This document shows positions 33,576 through 41,440 of a stretch of DNA of 64,000 nt, piece after piece. Location of the stretch: the NCBI RefSeq assembly GCF_003286085.1, contig NW_020825327.1, positions 1,968,690 to 2,032,689 on the forward strand. Reading direction: 5' to 3'. Under the pieces are notes generated by a model that searched no databases, was not told the origin of the DNA, and saw only the letters and a program-made list of their open reading frames with translations. Each line of letters opens with the position of its first letter. Positions within the stretch are counted from its first letter, which is position 1. The translations under genes were made by a program, and so were the position numbers. This DNA comes from Drosophila persimilis. Its lineage: Eukaryota; Arthropoda; Insecta; Diptera; Drosophilidae.

Positions 33576-34097
33576 CCGGATCGTCCTCGACTTCCTCGTG
33601 GCAACACATCGCCTCGAAGTCGCATCTCAGCGTGCATCTCTCTGTGTGATCGTCGGGTGCTTCGATCTCCGAGGCAGCGTCCTGCTCGACTGGCTTGTCG
33701 ACAGGACGTGCCTCGGCCGCCGCATCCGACTTGTAGACCTTTACGGTCACAGAGCTGAACCCAAAATTGAGCTCGCCTTTGGCAGCCTCAATCGGGGCCA
33801 GCGACTCTTTGTCTAGGACGACCACCGCCTGGTTTGTGGGGCGTCCTTTCTCTGGCAATCTGCGCGAACGATGCGTTAGGCAGCACTCTGGAGCGCTTCG
33901 GTGTCGGCCCCGGAGTCTCCTGCGAGCGCTGCCTTTTTTGCTGAGGGGCTTCCTTCTTTGGTGCTTCCTTGCCAAAGTTCGGCAGCACCTTCGAGGTCCT
34001 CTCAACCTTCTTTATCCATTTGTCCGTCGGGCTGGACATCTGGCTTGCGTTCTGCCGACGGAGTATATTGCCAGCACTCCTTCTAACGGCATATGTA
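33502..34097 (-). pseudogene. LOA ORF1, C-terminal part
   Basis: Two overlapping frames: a basic segment (TDKWIKKVERTSKVLPNFG, from about 34030) and, after a shift near 33840, an acidic tail (VVVLDKESLAPIEAAKGEL ... EEVEDDPDADITVVENTKD) ending at 33502 just past the start of ORF2. The acidic end parallels the LDDSDEEEDLTIIV tail at 27280. The N-terminal part lies beyond the Jockey insertion. Confidence 0.7.
34086..34097 (+). repeat. 12-bp target duplication of the Jockey insertion, left
   Basis: acggcatatgta here and at 36810-36821 (first A shared with the poly-A). The two copies flank the inserted element and lie in LOA ORF1. Confidence 0.88.
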
Positions 34098-36662
34098 CTA
34101 ATAGGATACGAACTCTACACTGCAAATCATCCCTCCGATAGTTTTAGAGGAGGATCTGCTATCCTCATCCGCAGCAGCCTCAAGCACTTCCCAATCAACC
34201 CCATTACAGATGGCCAAATTCAAGCCGCTAACATGGTGCTAAGCACCTCTCTAGGAGAAATAACTATCTCGGCTATCTACTGTCCTCCTGCTACCTTATG
34301 GACAAGTTCTCAGTTCCGCTCTCTATTATCTAGTTTTGGGCCAAAATACATTGCAGCTGGGGACTGGAATGCGAAGCACCAATGGTGGGGAAACCCTCGC
34401 TCCTGCCCTAGAGGTCGCGAAATCCACGACTATATAGTCTCAAGTGGAGCCAACATTCTTGCCACTGGCTCTGCAACCCACTACCCATACGACTCCAACA
34501 GATCGCCTAGTGCCTTGGATTTCGCTATCTACAAAGGCGTTCCCCATAGATTCCTGCACATACAAGCGAACTTCGACCTTCCCTCCGATCACCTACCGCT
34601 TCTCATAGAAATGCACTTATCCCCTGTCAACTACCCCACTAAACAGAAGCTCCTGCACAGTCGAGCAAACATTGAGATTTTTCAAACCCATTTGGAAGAT
34701 CACATCCGACTTAACGAGAGATTCGAGTCTCCAGAAGACATTGACGCGGCTGTACGCTCGTTTAATAGCCTCATTCAGGAAGCAGCTCTCTCCGCAGAAC
34801 CACCCACGTCCGAGGAGCGCTCGACCCGACCTGCTGCATCACCTGACCCTCACATCGAAAACCTTGTGCGTATCAAGAGAAGACTAAGGAAAGCTTTCAT
34901 AAGAACTCACGACCCAGACACTAAAGCTCAGATGCACAGAGCGGGCAGAAACTTAAAAAAGGCCCTCGCTGAGAAAAGCAGCAAACACTTCGACGAAATG
35001 CTAAAAAGAGCCGATACAACTGAAAGTAGCCAGGTCAATCTCTGGAAACTCACCCGTGGCATCAAGAGGCAGCCACTGTGCAGCTTTCCATTAAGAAACG
35101 ACAACGGTACCTGGGTGAAGTCTGACTTGGAAAAAGCAGAAGCGTTCGCTAGAAATTTAGAGACCAGATTCACTCCAGCCGATGTAGCACCTCAAGATCA
35201 CACGCGAGCACTCTCCTGGTACTTAGAAGCGCCCCTACAGATGTCGATACCAACCAAGCCAGTTTCACCTTCTGAAGTCCAAGCGGAAATAAAAGCTCTT
35301 GTGAACAACAAAGCTCCTGGGCACGATTTAATAGATGCCCGCATCGCAAAACTGCTTCCACGCAAGGGAGTTATGTTTCTAGTTGCACTCTACAACGCCA
35401 TCCTCCGCATCGGCCACTTCCCCACCCAATGGAAGTGTGCAATGATTGTGATGATACTAAAGCCAGGTAAACCAACGTCAGCCCTAGAGTCATACAGACC
35501 AATAAGCCTACTGCCAGTTTTCTCCAAGATATTCGAAAGAATATTCTTGAGCAGAATGGTGGCTGAAAGCTGCGTCAAGGAAGCTATTCCACAGCACCAA
35601 TTCGGTTTCAGAAGACAGCACGGGACTCCGGAACAAGTACACAGAGTGGCTCAACACATCCTCAACGCTTATGAAACTAAGCAATACTGCTCAGGGGTGT
35701 TTCTCGACGTGAAACAAGCTTTCGACAAAGTCTGGCACAAGGGACTTTTATATAAATTAAAGATGCTACTACCCGCCCCCCAGTATACAGTCATAAAGTC
35801 ATTTTTGGGAGAAAGAACGTTTATTGTCACAATCAAGGACGCTATTTCAGACATAAAAATTATCAGAGCTGGAGTTCCACAAGGCAGCGTCCTTGGGCCA
35901 ATCCTGTACACATTGTTTACACGCGACATGCCGCTACCGCACGTCAACCCAAGCAACTTCCTGGTCGCCACTTACGCTGACGATACTGCTATTCTTTCGT
36001 CATCCACCTGCTACAGAGCCGTTGCTGAACAACTTCAAATCTACCTCGAATCCGTGGAAAAATGGGCAAAAAAATGGAACATCACAATTAACGAAACAAA
36101 GTCAGTTAACGTAAATTTTACTCTAAGAAGCAAGCACCCACCAGACCTAACCTTCAACGGAAATATAATTCCGCGCAAGAGCAGTCACTGCTACCTCGGT
36201 GTCCACTTCGATAAAAGCCTAACTTGGGGACCGCATATCAGAGCTACAGTCATCAAATGTCAAAACAAACTCAAAAAGTTGCACTGGCTCATGAACTCAA
36301 AAAGTAAGCTTCCCCTACGCAATAAAGTCATATTGTACAAGGCAATTATAATCCCTATATGGACATATGCCATTCAAGTCTGGGGATGTGCAGCGAAGAC
36401 GCATCTGAATAAAATCAGAGTCATGCAAGCGAAGGCTCTAAGGGCGATGACAGGTGCCCCGTGGTTTGTTCGGACCACAATGCTGGAAAGAGATCTCCTC
36501 ATCCCAAAAATTGGAGATCAAATAAACCATCATAGCAGTCGATACAACGATAGGCTCATTAACCATCCAAATGAAACAGCTAGAGGATTACTGCACCCCC
36601 AAATCCCACGCAGACTCAAACGTCTCCACCCATTGAACATAAAAAATAGAAAAATTTGCTGA
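34098..36662 (+). CDS. Jockey-clade ORF2, partial: endonuclease end and RT
   Basis: About 855 codons without a stop; the apparent upstream start (33969) lies in the antisense LOA sequence and is not its own. The endonuclease lacks its first motifs but keeps YIAAGDWNAKHQWWGNPRS (about 34350), SALDFAIYKG and LPSDHLPLL (about 34583). RT motifs: KAPGHDLIDA (about 35310), SYRPISLLPVFSKIFERIF, HQFGFRRQHGTPEQ, FLDVKQAFDKVWH (catalytic Asp, about 35702), AGVPQGSVLGPILYTLF (about 35868), TYADDTAI (about 35969) and YLGVHFDKSLTW. The C-terminus (LKRLHPL) is Jockey-typical. No RNase H. It cannot start retrotransposition without its 5' part. Intactness suggests the source family was active recently. Confidence 0.9.
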   Translation, partial: LIGYELYTANHPSDSFRGGSAILIRSSLKHFPINPITDGQIQAANMVLSTSLGEITISAIYCPPATLWTSSQFRSLLSSFGPKYIAAGDWNAKHQWWGNPRSCPRGREIHDYIVSSGANILATGSATHYPYDSNRSPSALDFAIYKGVPHRFLHIQANFDLPSDHLPLLIEMHLSPVNYPTKQKLLHSRANIEIFQTHLEDHIRLNERFESPEDIDAAVRSFNSLIQEAALSAEPPTSEERSTRPAASPDPHIENLVRIKRRLRKAFIRTHDPDTKAQMHRAGRNLKKALAEKSSKHFDEMLKRADTTESSQVNLWKLTRGIKRQPLCSFPLRNDNGTWVKSDLEKAEAFARNLETRFTPADVAPQDHTRALSWYLEAPLQMSIPTKPVSPSEVQAEIKALVNNKAPGHDLIDARIAKLLPRKGVMFLVALYNAILRIGHFPTQWKCAMIVMILKPGKPTSALESYRPISLLPVFSKIFERIFLSRMVAESCVKEAIPQHQFGFRRQHGTPEQVHRVAQHILNAYETKQYCSGVFLDVKQAFDKVWHKGLLYKLKMLLPAPQYTVIKSFLGERTFIVTIKDAISDIKIIRAGVPQGSVLGPILYTLFTRDMPLPHVNPSNFLVATYADDTAILSSSTCYRAVAEQLQIYLESVEKWAKKWNITINETKSVNVNFTLRSKHPPDLTFNGNIIPRKSSHCYLGVHFDKSLTWGPHIRATVIKCQNKLKKLHWLMNSKSKLPLRNKVILYKAIIIPIWTYAIQVWGCAAKTHLNKIRVMQAKALRAMTGAPWFVRTTMLERDLLIPKIGDQINHHSSRYNDRLINHPNETARGLLHPQIPRRLKRLHPLNIKNRKIC

Positions 36663-36809
36663 ATAACACATCATTAAAATGTATATATAAACCTAATCAT
36701 TAAACTCTTATAATATGTAGTAAGCCAATGTAAATATCACTAAAATTAGATCATAGTTTAAGTAAAGCTGATTTCTAATAAAATAAAAAAAAAAAAAAAA
36801 AAAAAAAAA
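34098..36809 (+). mobile_element. Jockey-clade LINE, 5'-truncated, young
   Basis: Truncated inside the endonuclease, open reading frame to 36662, a short AT-rich 3' UTR with AATAAA at about 36779 and an uninterrupted poly-A run of about 24 bases. 12-bp target duplication. It lies inside the LOA element on the opposite strand and so is the latest event of this nest. Related to the Jockey-clade element at 41246 but clearly a different family. Confidence 0.93.
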
Positions 36810-36821
36810 ACGGCATATGTA
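36810..36821 (+). repeat. 12-bp target duplication of the Jockey insertion, right
   Basis: Same 12 bases as 34086-34097, directly after the poly-A tail. Confidence 0.88.
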
Positions 36822-37290
36822 AAGGATTTGGCTTTGACACTAGTAGATGGTGACTCATCCCCCTCCACTTTACCAGCAGGCAGAGCAGCCGCAGGATTGC
36901 ATAGCCACCCCACCACCCACCCCGACACCGGGATGGGACCCCTTTGGGCTCTCCCTAGCATCTTTCGCCGCGCAGGTTTTCCCTGCTGATTTGCGGGTCG
37001 GGCCAGGCCTTTGGGCCGCTGCCTTCCCCTGTTTGGGATTGCTCCCTGTTGGCATTTGGGGAGTGCCAGACTCATTTTGTTTGTTTTTAAATTCTTCCAT
37101 TCTTTTCCCACGAGCTGCAGAGAAGGGGTACGGTCCGTCCGGGCAGAGATCCACGTTGCCCGGATAAGGCATACTTAGAACAGGGGGCTGCCAAGTCCCT
37201 GAGCTCTCCGTTAACGACTGGGCTAGTTTTATATACCGGGCCCCCAGCCAGGCTGACTCTCGGCACGGGTCGAATAACACTCTTAGTCCG
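36822..37290 (-). pseudogene. LOA ORF1, N-terminal part
   Basis: Pro/Gly/Lys-rich low-complexity coding sequence with an ATG at 37280 or 37182 (both in frame). The frame reaches a stop at 36870 because of a shift in a Gly-coding G-rich run (about 36905-36925). The alternative frame then leads through KVEGDESPSTSVKAKSFTYAV to the insertion point. No recognised domain in this part. Confidence 0.6.
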
Positions 37291-37596
37291 GCCCGGTGTG
37301 AGCTGAATGTGGGGGGTTGGGATGTGGGTAGGTAGTGTGTAGGGATAGGGGAGTGTGTGAGCTACTTATACGAGGCGGCACCACAAGCGCATCGTCAGTG
37401 TTGCTACTTCGCGAACACCCGCTGGCTGTCCGGGGCTGCTTATTTTCGGTACTCTCCCTAGGGATGTCCGATTATTCGCAGCTGACCTACCTATATGACC
37501 TGTATATAGGTAGGTCGTTCGCTATCCGCAACCTGCGACCCGTCCGGTGGCCTCAGCTAGGCCCCCTTTGAGCCACCTCACGAGCTCATCAGACCA
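37291..37596 (-). other. 5' UTR of the LOA element
   Basis: GC-rich, non-coding, extends to the target duplication at 37597. An internal promoter is expected for this class, but I cannot point to a specific motif. Confidence 0.6.
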
Positions 37597-37610
37597 GAGA
37601 CCTGGAACAA
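37597..37610 (+). repeat. 14-bp target-site duplication of the LOA insertion, right
   Basis: Exact copy of 29811-29824. Removing the LOA element and one copy restores continuous CR1 sequence. Confidence 0.9.
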
Positions 37611-38100
37611 AGATAGCTAGAAATCCATCTCAGGAGGTTGGGCGGAAACCCTAAAAGGTAAAATTTATGCGCCAAAAGGGAATGGTTTACAGAATCGAAT
37701 GCTTTACTAGAGTCACTGTAAATATCATCCGTCTGTGAGTTACCTTGAAAGCCTTTAATAATGAAAGAGGTAAACTTTAACAAGTTCGTGGTGGTTGATC
37801 GCCGCCTTATAAATCCATGCTGAGTTGGAGATATAAGTGACTTGCAAGTGCGGAGTTAAAACCTTCTTAAACATTTTAGGAATAGCGGATAACTTTGCTA
37901 TACCTCTATAATTTTTTGCATCAGACTTGCTACCTTTTTTATGGAGAGGAATTATAAACGATTCCTTCCAAACCGGGAAGCAAGAAAAATCAATGGACAG
38001 GGTGAATAGTTTAAGCAAAGGTCCACACAGAGCCTCGGCGCAGTACCTGAGTACACAACCTGGAACCCCGCCTGGAACCGGTGAAAACACCGGCTTAACG
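37611..38100 (-). pseudogene. CR1 ORF2, RT palm start (antisense copy)
   Basis: Motifs on the reverse strand: KPVFSPVPGGVPGCVLRYC (about 38095), WKESFIIPLHKKGS (about 37965), NYRGIAKLSAIPKMF (about 37915), then a frame change and the SDSSKAFDSVNH region (about 37700), where the catalytic Asp context has changed from TDFSKAF. It continues at 29810 beyond the LOA insertion. Confidence 0.78.
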
Positions 38101-38689
38101 CTCCGGCCATACGCTTCTAGCTCTTGCTTATGCCGGTTGTGTTTTTTTCTTGCTCCCGCATTCTCCGCCCTTTGCCTAAATATCATACAACATTGTTGTG
38201 ACTTTGTTTTGATATATTATCGCATCTCTTTAATTTGATTCTACTTTGTGTTAACCACCAGTGTTTTGTTTGTAAACAAGTGTTTAATATAAATTCAATA
38301 TTGCAACGTAACGCATCGGACTCGTGCAGGCAATTTCTTATTGTTTTTTGCCCAGTCTGCTTTTCGTAATCGCTTCTTCGGTGTGCACTGTTCTCGCGCA
38401 TCAGCGTTTGCATCGCCCACACTCTCTCGTGAGCATAAGCGGGCTGCTCGCATTGTTGCTCTCACTCTTTCTGGATTGCCTATACTCTCCCTCTCTGTGG
38501 ACTTTTCTTTTGTGTCTGTGCTTTGGTGAGTTTACTGCTCGTTTTCTGCACTTCGTTGGATCATCTGCTTTGAATTATTGCCGCTGCAGCTGATTGTCTG
38601 GCTCGCTCTGCTGTCTGCTCTCCTACTTTACCTGCGATCTCACTCCGTTCTTTTATTATTCGTGCACAGTGATTCTACTGCTGTCAATA
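38101..38689 (+). other. 5' UTR of the CR1 element
   Basis: Pyrimidine-rich non-coding leader (tctctcgtgagc, ctctcactctttctgg). The boundary at 38101 is where antisense CR1 RT similarity stops. Internal promoter expected for the class but not identified. Confidence 0.55.
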
Positions 38690-39742
38690 ATGGCAATCGT
38701 TTGTAGTGCAAAAAAATGTGAATTCGGTGGTGTTATCATTGGTGATTCATTTCTTAGCTGCTGGCTGTGCGACAATTTTGCCCACATAAAATGTGTAGGT
38801 GGTGGAAATTTTGGCCGGCTGAACGATGTGATCTCGAAACGCATGGGCCTGTCTTGGTCATGTCTGGCTTGTCGGGAGATTGAGGTCGAAATGCGCACAT
38901 TTATGAGACAGACTCGAACTGGGTTTCTGGATGTCCGGAAACAATTTGTGGCTCTCAACGAGAATTTTCTTGCCCTTGAATCACAGTTTCTTGGGCTCAA
39001 ACTCTTGAGCGAATCGCCTAGACGGAAAATTCCGCATAATGATACCAATCTCTTGCAACCTAATCCGATTGGTACGTCTGCCTCCCACCTTCATCCATCG
39101 GAAGCATTTCCGTGTAGTCATGCCACGCCGTTGTCTGTAAATCCGCCAACGGTGGCTCCGGAGTTCTTTACACCGAGCAATGTGCTTCCTTCGAGCACCC
39201 AACTTCCCAACAGCATCAATCCCATCCCTGCAGTTTCTGTGGCCGTCACTTCTGACGCGGTGAGTGCTCCTAGTGCGGGTGTGCTGGTTGCTGACGACGT
39301 CTTGCCAATTCCTGCTCGAATTCCTGCTCCAATTCCTACTCCAACTCCTGCTACAGCCATTGCTGCCAATTCCTCTGCCCTTGGACCGAGATCTCTTTTA
39401 GGAGTGGCTCCACCATCTCGATCTCGCACGGGACTTCAACTTAGAGCAGTGGTCCCTCGGAAAGCAATATTTGTTTCTCGTCTTATTCCTGAGGCTACAA
39501 CGGAGGATGTTAAACAACATCTTTCCTCTAAACTTAACACTTCGCCTGTTGATATAGTTGTGACTAAATTTACATTTAAACATAAGCGCAACATATCATC
39601 ATTTAAAATTCTTCTCCCTGATTCTTTACTATCCCGTTCTCTAGAACCGTCAATATGGCCTGAGCATACAATTGTGCATGAGTTCCTTCTCAAAGATTCG
39701 AACTCGAATCCAAGAATTACCGAACATGCTCCAAAAAACTGA
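38690..39742 (+). CDS. CR1 ORF1 with PHD-like zinc finger
   Basis: The likely start is ATG 38690 (MAIVCSAKKC), by alignment with 6414; an upstream in-frame ATG (38594) would add a hydrophobic stretch from the leader. About 350 residues. The N-terminal ~75 residues hold C...C, CWLC, HIKC, CLAC in PHD/RING-like spacing, then FMRQTRTGF and a predicted helical segment with SPRRK. A long Pro/Ser/Thr/Ala-rich linker (about residues 115-245) follows, with PIPARIPAPIPTPTPAT repeats. The C-terminal ~95 residues (AIFVSRLIPEATTEDVKQHL) look like an RRM-like or related nucleic-acid binding domain. The frame is intact. In CR1 elements ORF1 binds the RNA template. Confidence 0.8.
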   Translation: MAIVCSAKKCEFGGVIIGDSFLSCWLCDNFAHIKCVGGGNFGRLNDVISKRMGLSWSCLACREIEVEMRTFMRQTRTGFLDVRKQFVALNENFLALESQFLGLKLLSESPRRKIPHNDTNLLQPNPIGTSASHLHPSEAFPCSHATPLSVNPPTVAPEFFTPSNVLPSSTQLPNSINPIPAVSVAVTSDAVSAPSAGVLVADDVLPIPARIPAPIPTPTPATAIAANSSALGPRSLLGVAPPSRSRTGLQLRAVVPRKAIFVSRLIPEATTEDVKQHLSSKLNTSPVDIVVTKFTFKHKRNISSFKILLPDSLLSRSLEPSIWPEHTIVHEFLLKDSNSNPRITEHAPKN

Positions 39743-41245
39743 TGTACTATTTTTCCATGCACTATCAGAACGTTCGCAGTTTGTTGGGAAAATTGCGTCA
39801 AATTCATACTAATAGCGCGTCCTTTGATTTCGATGCCATCGCGTTTACCGAAACCTGGCTTAACTCCTCTGTCAATGATCATGAAATTTTCATTGATAGT
39901 TACACTATTTATAGAATGGACCGCCCATCTTTTGCAGGTGGGGTTCTGATTGCAGTTAAATCTGTTTTCTCATCTGAGTTATTCCCATTCAATAACATCC
40001 ATGGAATTGAATTTGTTGCAGTCAAAGTTCGTGTTGGCTCCGCATTTTTCTATTTAACCTGCTCTTACATTCCTCCCAGGTCTGATGCTGAGCTTTACTT
40101 ACACCACCTCTCAGCAATTAATATTGTTGTTTCTGCATTAGGGTGCAACGATCGAATTATTGTCATGGGGGATTTTAACCTCCCATTTCTTTCTTGGCTG
40201 CCTTGTGATGACGCTAACCTGTTGTTTCCCAATTGCCATAATGACTTTATCAATGGGCTAACGGATATTTCCCTTGTCCAAATTAATGCCGTTAAAAACA
40301 TTAGGGGCAGACTTCTTGACCTCATTTTTGTTAACGATGGTTCCCTGAAGATCCTTACCATCCAACTTTGTTTATATCACTGGAGTGTACACAATCTGGA
40401 GGTGCTGACAGTTCCATGGCTCCTTGGCACATAAAATGTTTTCGCAAAACAAACTTTATCGATTTAGATCTACATCTCTCGCGTGTTGATTGGTCGTTTC
40501 TTTATTCATTACCGAACATAGTTGCAACTGTTAACTCGTTTTATAGTTCTATTTACTCCGCCCTAAATACGTTTGTTCCAGATATCACTGTACCTGTATC
40601 GTCAAAGCCTCCCTGGTTCTCCAAGTATTTGTCATACTTAAAAAATAATAAATCCCGGCTCTATAAAAAGTACCAGAAGTCGGGCTCCACGTTGGCCTTA
40701 GCCACTTCTCCGCTCGCTCTCTGTTCCTTGCCGTCAATAGTCAGTATTATAATCATTACCTTTTACAATGTAGTAGAAACTTTCGTAGTGATCCTAAAAA
40801 ATTCTATTCGTTCGTTAACTCTAAGCGCAAGTCAAACGCTTTTCCTCCGTCCCTTCATTAACAGAACAAAACAGAAGCTTCTGCTGTTGGTATTGCAAAT
40901 TTATTCGCTATCTTTTTCCAAACAACGTACTCGTCTCATATTTACAACGCATCCACTCCGTATCCGTACCAGCTACCTGAAGTTAACAGCATTTTTCTGC
41001 CCTTTTTCGAGGAAAGCGTTGTTCTGGAAGGTTTGTCATCTATGGACATATCGTTTTCTGCGGGTCCAGATAAGGTACCAAGTTGCATCATAAAACACTG
41101 TGCCCAGTCCATTTGCAAACCCTTGACCTTTCTCTTCAACCTCTCCTTGGAACAGTCTTGTCTCCCAGTAATTTGGAATGAGTCCTATATCATTCCGCTT
41201 CACAAAAAATGTTCAAGATCAAACATTGAAAACTATCGTGGTATC
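39742..41245 (+). pseudogene. CR1 ORF2: endonuclease and start of RT
   Basis: ATG 39742 overlaps the ORF1 stop in TGATG. Endonuclease motifs: YQNVRSLLGKL (start), AFTETWLNSSV (catalytic Glu, about 39845), IVMGDFNLPFLSW (about 40160) and RLLDLIFVN (about 40308). A frameshift near 40365 interrupts before the SDH motif, and more changes near 40690 scramble the linker. RT begins SFSAGPDKVPSCIIKHC (about 41052), VIWNESYIIPLHKK and NYRGI, where the Jockey insertion cuts it. Confidence 0.8.
41234..41245 (+). repeat. 12-bp target duplication of the full-length Jockey element, left
   Basis: tatcgtggtatc, repeated at 46142-46153. Lies in CR1 RT (YRGI codons). Confidence 0.88.
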
Positions 41246-41440
41246 TCTTTTTTTTTTCATATTGAAAATTTGTATTTTATTTTAAACAAGTTTACTGCTA
41301 CCTTTCGTGGCAACTTAATCTAGTTTTACATTTAAGGGGAAAAACAATTGATCACAAGAGATACATACATAGACTTAATGTTACATATATGGAGTAGGTA
41401 CATACATTATTTACAATATTTACAAAAAGTTAATGAGATA

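Larger units (their letters stand above)
29825..37596 (-). mobile_element. LOA-clade LINE, near full length (about 5.05 kb net)
   Basis: On the - strand: 5' UTR (37596 to about 37290), ORF1 (in two parts), ORF2 with endonuclease, RT, RNase H and CCHC-like motif, 3' UTR and a (CCTAA)n tail. It is flanked by a 14-bp target duplication and contains a Jockey-clade insertion of 2712 bp plus 12 bp. ORF2 has a single visible frameshift in a G run, so it is among the better-preserved elements here. Confidence 0.9.
28940..38100 (-). mobile_element. CR1-like LINE on - strand, split by a LOA insertion
   Basis: The 3' part (28940-29810) and the RT 5' part (37611-38100) are the same CR1 family as in the triplication. 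They are separated by the LOA insertion at 29825-37596 with a 14-bp duplication. It is truncated at about 38100, close to the same RT position at which the first copy reappears after 9285. Frameshifts are numerous. Confidence 0.85.

Noticed and set aside
33969..34097. Upstream ATG of the Jockey-clade reading frame as a true start
   Set aside because: These codons lie in antisense LOA ORF1 outside the target duplication; the open frame is accidental.
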